From contig JACMQU010000051.1 of the NCBI GenBank assembly GCA_014376805.1, positions 1 to 63,797 on the forward strand: a stretch of 63,797 nucleotides of DNA. The letters run 5' to 3'. The DNA comes from Bacteroidia bacterium (GTDB lineage: Bacteria; Bacteroidota; Bacteroidia; UKL13-3). Under the pieces are notes generated by a model. That model was not told where the DNA came from, made no database searches, and saw only the letters and a list, made by a program, of their open reading frames with translations. The translations under genes were made by a program, and so were the position numbers. Of the stretch, positions 54,101 through 63,100 are shown piece after piece. Each line of letters begins with the position of its first letter. The stretch's first letter is position 1.

Positions 54101-57100
54101 TTTAGATCCACTTGTATTGGTTGGCCCGGGCAATAGCATAACAAGTTTAACAGCCGCTGATACCTCAGGTTTATTCTTTAGGATCAACAATGGAGCTATA
54201 ACAGGAAATACATTAGCTTTAATTACAGGTAATATAACAGAAAGTGGTTTAACGGCATTGAACCCAATAACACAATCTAACGCAGGTATTGCGGGTAGTT
54301 ACGGATATCGTTTAACAATTAAACCTCAAACAAATACGCAGGTAATATTATCCGGATCTTCTTTTTCAGGGTTGATTAGATTATCTGGTGCAAGTAATGT
54401 TTCCTTTAGTGGTATTTCTCCAACAGGTAATTTAACTGATACCAACCTTGTATTTACTAATGCAGTTTCTGCCGCCGTATTTATTTTAAATAATGATGCT
54501 TCCAATGATTCATTATATAATATAGTAATCAGGGGAAGAAATACAGGTAGTGGGCAAGTTATTATATCAAATGCAAACACAGGTAATGGGAATGATAATA
54601 TTACTATTAGCGGTTGCCAAATATATTCTGATAATATAGCTGCTTCATCTTTTCAGGGAATAAATGTTTCTGGTACATCAGGTAGAGAAAATGATAATTT
54701 AAATATTATTAACAATAATATTTTCAACTTTAGTAATACAGGCATCAGTATTGGTTTTGGCATTGGAAATGGAATGAATATTTTAAATAACCATTTTTAC
54801 TATAACCATCCGGTTGCTTTAGCAAGCAGTTACACAGGCATAGCTATTACTGCCGGTGCATCAACAAATGCCAACACAATAAGTGGTAATTATATAGGTG
54901 GTTCAGCGAGGTTTTGTGCTGGCTCACCATTTTTAAATACGGGTTCGCTGGCTACTTTTACAGGAATTACCTCAAATTCCGGTGTAGTTTCGGGTACAAG
55001 TATTCAGGGTAATGTTATTCAGAATATTAATTACAGTTCAACTTCTGCGGGTACTATAAATGGTATTACTGCAATTGGAGGTGTTGCTAATATTGGTAAT
55101 ATAACGGGTAATACTATTGGTCATGCTACAACTTTAAACAGTATTGTTTCTGCAGGCTCAAACCCTATGATTGCAATTAACTATTCGGGTTTTGCAACCG
55201 TTAATATTTCTAATAACCTGGTAGCCAATTTATATGCAAATAATGCAGGATTTAGCACTGCACTCAGGGGAATTGCTGTTTCAAGTACATCTCAAACAGT
55301 AATAGTAAATAACAATACAATAAGGCAATTGTCTAGTAATTCGCTAAACTCAGGTACAACTACTACCGCTGCAATGAACGGTATTATTGTATCTAGTTTT
55401 AATGCTGCACAGGTAATCACAAACAATACGGTGAGTGGGCTTAACTTAATCAACACCGCCGCTTCAGTGCAATTAATTGGAATTGGAACTTCATCAGGTG
55501 TTAATACAATTAGTGGTAATCAGGTTAGAAATTTATCTAATTCAGGAATAAGCACTGGATCCACTTCAGCTGCCGGCTTAATAGGAATATGGCAAGGTTC
55601 GGGAAGTGTTGGACATATTATTAATAATAACCTAATAGATACATTGTGGGCACCCACTGTTGGTTCAACACAAACAGAAGGGATAGTGGCAACTTCAGGC
55701 GCTACCACTACCATCAGTAATAATATTGTTAGAAATCTTAATTCATTCAGTAGTTCTGCTTCAACAGGAATCAGTGCTTCCATTTTAGGTATTAATTACA
55801 CTACAATTTTTAATAATATTAATATTTCAGGAAATTCAGTTTATAATCTCCATAGTCTGAATTCTTCAGCAACAGGCATTAATATTATAGGGATTCTTGG
55901 TGGATCATCTATCTCAGGTAATAACTCTATACAAAAGAATTTTGTTCATAGCTTAAGATTGGGCACAAGTTCAACAGCAACTTTAACGGGCATTTATTTA
56001 AACAGTGGATCAATGACTACTATGAACAATATGGTTCGTGTAGGGATCGATTCAGCGGGTAATCTTCTTACCGGACAATATACTATTTACGGAATGTATA
56101 TAAACACTAGTTCGGCAAATAGTATTTATCATAATTCATTTTATGTAAATAGTAACCCGTTAGCAGGAGCACAGAATACGTATGCATATTATTCTGTCTT
56201 TAACTTTTCTACTCAAAATGTTAGAAATAATATTTTTGTAAATAATACTTCAAACGGAGGTACAGCCACTGGATTAAATATTGCATTACGTTATGCTGAT
56301 AATAATAACATTACATCAAATTATAACTTATTATCTGTTATAGGAACCAATGGAGTATTAGTTCAGTCAGGTGTTACCAACTATACACTATTAACCGGAT
56401 TAACAGGCTGGCAGTCGGTTGTGCCTTCTAATCCATTTGATATAAACAGTGGTACCGGTAATCCGCAATTTGCTAACCCAACAGGCAATTACCTAACCGT
56501 TGATCTTCATACAGCAGCAATAAATCCAATAGAAGGGTCAGGTGATCCATCAGTATCCGGATTTGTAAATGATGATTTTGACGGCACAACAAGAGCTAAT
56601 TTAACCCCAACAGATATTGGAGCAGATGCAGGCGATTTTATAAAAGGTGCCGATCTTTTTGCACCGGTTATTACTTATACTCCTTTAACAAATACTTCGT
56701 CATTGGGTAATCAGAATTTTGCAGCCACTATTGCCGATAATAAAGGTATTGTTACTCCGGTATCTTATTACCGTAAGGGGCTAAACGGAACTTTTATTTC
56801 TGCTTTTGGCACCCTTGCCAGCGGTACTGCTGCAAATGGTGTTTGGAACTTTACTTTCAATGCAACTTCATTAGCGAATGTACTTCCCGGTGATACCATC
56901 TTTTATTTTGTAGCCGCTCAGGATACTGCAGGCAATCTTTCTATAAAACCTACTTATGGGGTAGGTTCAGATGTAAACACAATAACAACAACACCTGCAA
57001 CTTTAAGTAGTTACAGAATATCTTCTGCGCTTGCTACCATCATAAATGTGGGAGCGGGTTATAGCCAGACCAGTTTAACGGCTAATGATACAAGCGGTGT

Positions 57101-60100
57101 GTTTTTTATGATTAACAATGGAATTTTACAAGGGAACACAACCGTTAATATCATGAGTGATACTCTCCTAGAAAGTGGTGTAGTTGGGCTAAACAGATGG
57201 TTAGAAGTGAGTAATGGTAACTTGGGAACCTATGGTTATTCATTAACCATAAGACCTGGATCGAATGCTAAAAAATTAATAACAGGCGCTGTTCAAACAC
57301 AGGCCATGATAAGACTAAACGGGGCGCAAAATGTTAACTTTACCGGTATAAGCGCATCGGGAACAATAAATGATACTAACCTTGTTATCACAAATATTTC
57401 ACCTACTACTTCATTCCTTCATTCTACATTGCAATTACTTAATGATGTAAATAATATCTCATTTAATAATGTTATTGTTCAGGGAAGACAAACTTTGTTT
57501 ACCAGCAATGCTCTTGTATTTATATCAACTACAAATGCAACTAATGGTAATGATAATATTTCCTTTAATAATTGCTGGTTCAGAAATGATGACCCGAATA
57601 TTGCTCCTATATATGGAATTTATGTTAACGGAACATCGGGTAAAGAAAACGATAACATAACTGTAAGTAATTGTAAGTTCAGGAACATGGGTTCTGATGC
57701 CATAAGTTTTCAGGCAGGAACAGGCAGTAATATTAAAGTAACCAATAATCACGTATTTTATAATTTGGCATCAGCCTCGGGGATAGTGGCAAGAGGTGTA
57801 AATCTTTCTGCCGGCCTCCCTTCAAACAATGATACTATTTCGGGCAATTATATTGGAGGGTCTGATTTATTTTGTGCCGGCAACCCAATGCCAATCGGAT
57901 CAACGTTTAATGGCATTATAAGCAATGTGGGGGTTATTACAGGATCTTATATAAACAACAATACAATACAGAATCTTTCTAATACAGGTGGGCAAAACAT
58001 AGGTGTACTGATAAGCGGGGGAGTGAATACAACTTCCAATAATACTATCGGACATTTAAGTAATGCCAATTCAATTATATGTTCATTTGCTACTTTGCAT
58101 TATGGTATTTTCTGTCAGACTTCCGCTAATGCAACGCTGTCGGGTAACATTATTGGAAATATGTTTTATAATAATGCTACTACAACGTTAGGGGGAATTC
58201 GTGGTATTTTGGTTCAGTCTGGAAGTATTAATACTACGCTTGTTGCCAATAATAACATTGTAAATTTAACTACTAATACAGCTAACGCTTCAACAACAAC
58301 TTCCTCTGCAATTATCGGTATTTCATTGGGGTCAGGAAGTTCAAATCAAACGATAAGTAACAATACAATTAATGGCTTAACGAACCTCAATAATACCTCA
58401 GCAAATATTTCGGTCATATATGGTATGATCATCAGTGGAGGTTCAAACATAGTTTCAGGTAATTCTATCAGTAATATAGTTAACCCGTCATCTGCAACTG
58501 GAATAGCAACTTCAGCAGCTATAACCGGTATGAGTATTTTTGGCGGACTAGGTGGCAACGTTATTACTAATAATGTTATTCAGAACATAAGTTGTTTGCC
58601 AATAACTGCCGTGTCGGGTCAGGTTATTGGCTTATATGATGCAGTAGGTAGCAATAATACAGTTGTTGGTAATATCATAAGAAATCTTAATATTAACAGT
58701 ATCAGTTCGGGCACTACACTTTCATCTCCATTAATAGGAATGGCATATTCTGCCGGCGGTTCTAATAATAATTTCAGTCTAAATACAATCCATTCTTTGC
58801 AATATTTAAATGCGCTGCCGGTAGCTAGTAATGTATTAGGATTTTATTACAGTAACTCAACTGCAGGTATCAATTTAGTAAGTAGAAATAATATACACAG
58901 TATCCGAAACGCAAGTGCAGGCCCGGGTTTAATTGTTGGTATTTATAATATTGGAGGCACTAGTACTTTCAGTAATAATATGATTCGCTTGGGTATTGAT
59001 TCAAATGGAATTCCTGCAACCGGACAAACAGAAATTAGAGGTATATGGAGTTCTGTTTCAAATACAAACTATTTCTATCACAACACAGTTTATGTTGGAG
59101 GATCCCCAAATGCAGGTGCAACCAATACCTATGCATTCCTGCAATCGGTTCAAATGACAACAAATAATTTACTTACGTTAAAAAATAATATTTTTTATAA
59201 TGCTGCCAACAACGGCGGCAGTGCAAATGGTTTTAACTACAGTATGAAACTTTTTGATTCCTTACGTGTGGCCAGTAACAATAATATTTTTGCAGCAACA
59301 GGTAATGGAGCTTTGTTAATTGGCGCCGTAGGAAATTACAATAACTTAAATGGAGCATTAAGCTGGAACCTGGCAACAGGTTTGGATTATAACAGTGGTA
59401 AAGCAACAACAGGGTTCTTTGTAAATGCTACTGGTTCTGCCTCTTTAGTAAATTTAAGGCTGAACACAACTAATCCTGCAGAAGGTTTGGGTGATGTTAC
59501 AACTTCCAATACCGTGGGTGTTGATGTTGATGGTAATACAAGAAGTTTGTTAACTCCAGCAGATATAGGTGCACAGGCCGGTAACTTTACATTTAGTCCG
59601 GATTTATTTGTACCAACGATAACCTTTACACCATTAGCAAATACAGGAGATAATATTGGTCCCCGATTATTTACAGGGGTAAATATTCAGGATAACGGGG
59701 GCATACCAATAACGGGGATTAACATGCCAAAAGTTTATTTCAAAAAAGGTGTAAACGGAACTTATTCAAGTGCTGCACCATCTTCTGTTACAGGCACGAG
59801 TACCAATGCAACGTTTAGTTTTAGTCTTGATTATACTGCTTTAGGATCCGTAAATCCGAATGACTCTATTTTATACTATGTGCTAGCTCAGGATAACGCA
59901 GGTAACATCATTTCAAACGTTCCTTATGCGGTGGCTACAAATGTAAACACTGTATCCAGTCATCCTCTTATACCGGGTATGTACCAGATCTTCCCACAGA
60001 TTGCCGGTGGAACTATATTGAATGTTGGTGTTGGACAAACATTTCCAACGCTTACGGGTATTGGTGGATTATTTGACTTCCTTAATAACCGAAGTATCTC

Positions 60101-63100
60101 AGGGAGTATAGAAGCAAGGATTACTTCAAATATTAACGAACCCGGAATTGTAAGTTTATTGCAAATGGGTGAGAATGGAGCAGGTAATTATTCGCTTACC
60201 ATCAGACCCGATTCATTAACCACTACAGAAAGATTATTATTTGGTAATATGATTCAGGGCTTAATCAGATTTGATGGTGCCGACAGGGTTAAACTTACTG
60301 GTGTACCAGCTGTTTTTGGCGTGAGTACGGATAAAAAATTGCGCATCAGAAACAGCAATACAACAGCATCAACTATATTTTTAATAAATGATGCTACAGG
60401 CTGTAAATTCAGTAATCTGAATGTAGAAGGCGGTTCAACAAGTTTAGGAACAGGTACAATTCAATTTGGCTTTACAAACGGAGCATCAGGTAATAGCAAT
60501 GATACCATTATTGGCTGTGTAATAGGAAATGATCAATCTGCCATTTTCCCTGCCGGTGTTCCTTTAAATGGTATATACTCTTCTGGTACTATAACAGCTT
60601 TGAACACAAATAATATTATTAGTAATAATGAATTTGTGAACTATAGTACCAATGGTGTTTTCATTGATTTTAACAATGGAAATGCATGGAATATTTCTGG
60701 TAATAGTTTCTATTATAATTCAGTTGCTCAAAACAACGGACTTACTATGTTTGGAATTCAGATGAACACAGGTATTTTCTCTAGCGGCAATACAATCAGC
60801 AATAATTATATTGGAGGTTCGGCTGCAAATGCTTCAGGAACCTGGACAAACAACTCCTCCTTTGGAACTTTTACAGGAATAAGTTTAAACGTTGGAACTG
60901 CCGGCTTTAATACCGTATCGGGTAACTCAATCCAGAACATCAGCATGATTGGAACAGGTTCGATGGGCTTTACAGGAATCAATCTTCCTTTCGGTAAATT
61001 TAACATAACCAATAACCTTATCGGGCATCCAACCAATATAAGCAGTATTACACTGCTGGGTACAGGAACACTATTTGGTATTACTAATGCCAGTACTGAT
61101 GTTGTTAATATTTCAGGTAATGCAATTCAGGGAATTTATCTTAACTCCGGAAGCAGTAACCAATTGTTCGCTATTAACTCATCAAGTGGTATTATGACCA
61201 TTTCTAATAACACTATCGGACATGCAACTACACCCAACAGTATTACTCAGAACTCCACGGGTTCTTTTAATGCGATAAGTATTTCTATTACTTATGCAAT
61301 TTCACCAACCACCATTATTTCTAATAATACCATTGCCAATATAACATCCGTTTTAAATGGTTCATACGGAGTTACCGGTATTGGTTTTACAAGTTCGAGT
61401 ATTGGTATGATTACGGGCAATAATATTTATAATATTTCATCAAACAGTAACTCTGCCGGCACAAATGGAACTATTGCCGTGTTAGGGATATTCTATAGCG
61501 GATCATCGCCAAGCGGAAATATGATTAGTCAGAATACAATTTATAATCTTAATGCTGCAAATACCGGTGGAGTAAGTACTAATGCGATGGGTGTATTTCT
61601 TACTAGTGCAACATCAGCACTCATCAATAAAAATAAGATTTATGACATCAGGAATCTTTCAACAATTAACAATGCTTTTCCGCCACCAACAGCAAGTGGT
61701 ATTGTTTTAAGTGTACCGGGCAACAATGTTAATATACAAAACAATGAAATTGTTTTAGGGAATTCACAAACTACCAATACGCAATTTGTAGGAATCTGGC
61801 AATTAGGTTTTGGATCATATACGGTGAATGCAATGTATAATTCTATCCTGATTACCGGAACTGCGGCTTCTGGAAATATTCCAACTTATGTTTACCAAAG
61901 GGGGAATAACTCAACCTCGGAAGCTACATCTTATGTAAACCTGATCAACAATATCTTTATCAATAACAGGTCAGGTGGTACAGGTAAACATTATGTTCTT
62001 GCCAACCAGGCTCAATTCCCAACTAACCCAATTGGAACAGGTTGGGTATCTACAGGTGGTAGTTATAACCTGTTGAGCAGTGCCAATGTAAATACACTTG
62101 GATTATGGGGTTCGGTAGATAAAGATATAAATAGTTGGAGAAGCATCTCTTTAACCGATAATTTGTCATACAGTGTTCAAGCAGGAACAGGCACCGGACA
62201 ATTAAATATAAACAATCTTTTTACCAATATTACCAATGCTGATTTATCAATTATAACTTCAAATCCAGATGCATGGTATTCGAATGGTAAAGGTATTGCG
62301 GGTTCTGTTACACTTAACACCGCATCAGATTTTAACGGGGCTACACGTGGCACTACATTTGGTTTTGGAACCGACATAGGTGCATTTGAATTTACCCCAA
62401 CATCTATTCCACCTTCTGCTACACTTTCAAACAGCATTGCATCAGGACAAACCCAACTAATTACTTTTGCCAACAGAGAGATTGGAAGAATTAACTGGAT
62501 AAGCGCAGGTGGATCATATCCATCGGCACTTGACGTTAAGTATTATACAGGTGTTAATCCTCCTTCCCTAAATACTGCATTCAACTATCTCAACAGTTAT
62601 TTAGATATCTCCACTGCATCAGGAAGTAATTATAATGCTAATTTTACGCTAACTTATGATGAAGCATTATTGGGTAATATGCCTAATGAAACATCTTTAA
62701 ACATAGTTCAGAAATCAGGAAGTAATCCATATAATCCTTTAACAGGCTCATCAACTTTAGATGTAGTTAATAACAGGATTAGCAATACAGCAAATGTTGC
62801 CGGCTTTGGAGTTTTTACAGGGTCAGACCAATGTGTTGTAATTCCTGTTATTGCAGGCAACAATGTTGTATGTGCCAATTCGGTTCAGGCATACAATGTG
62901 CCGGCTAACACAGGCCATACAATTACTTGGGTTGTAACAGGAGGTACTGTTAATTCAGGCCAGGGCTCATCAAATGTAAATATTACCTGGGGGGCATCAG
63001 GCTCAGGTTCAATAATTACTACCGATTCATTAAATAATTCAAGTTGTAAAGCTTCTTCAAATACTTTCAGCGTTCTCATCAATCCAAATCCTACCCCTAT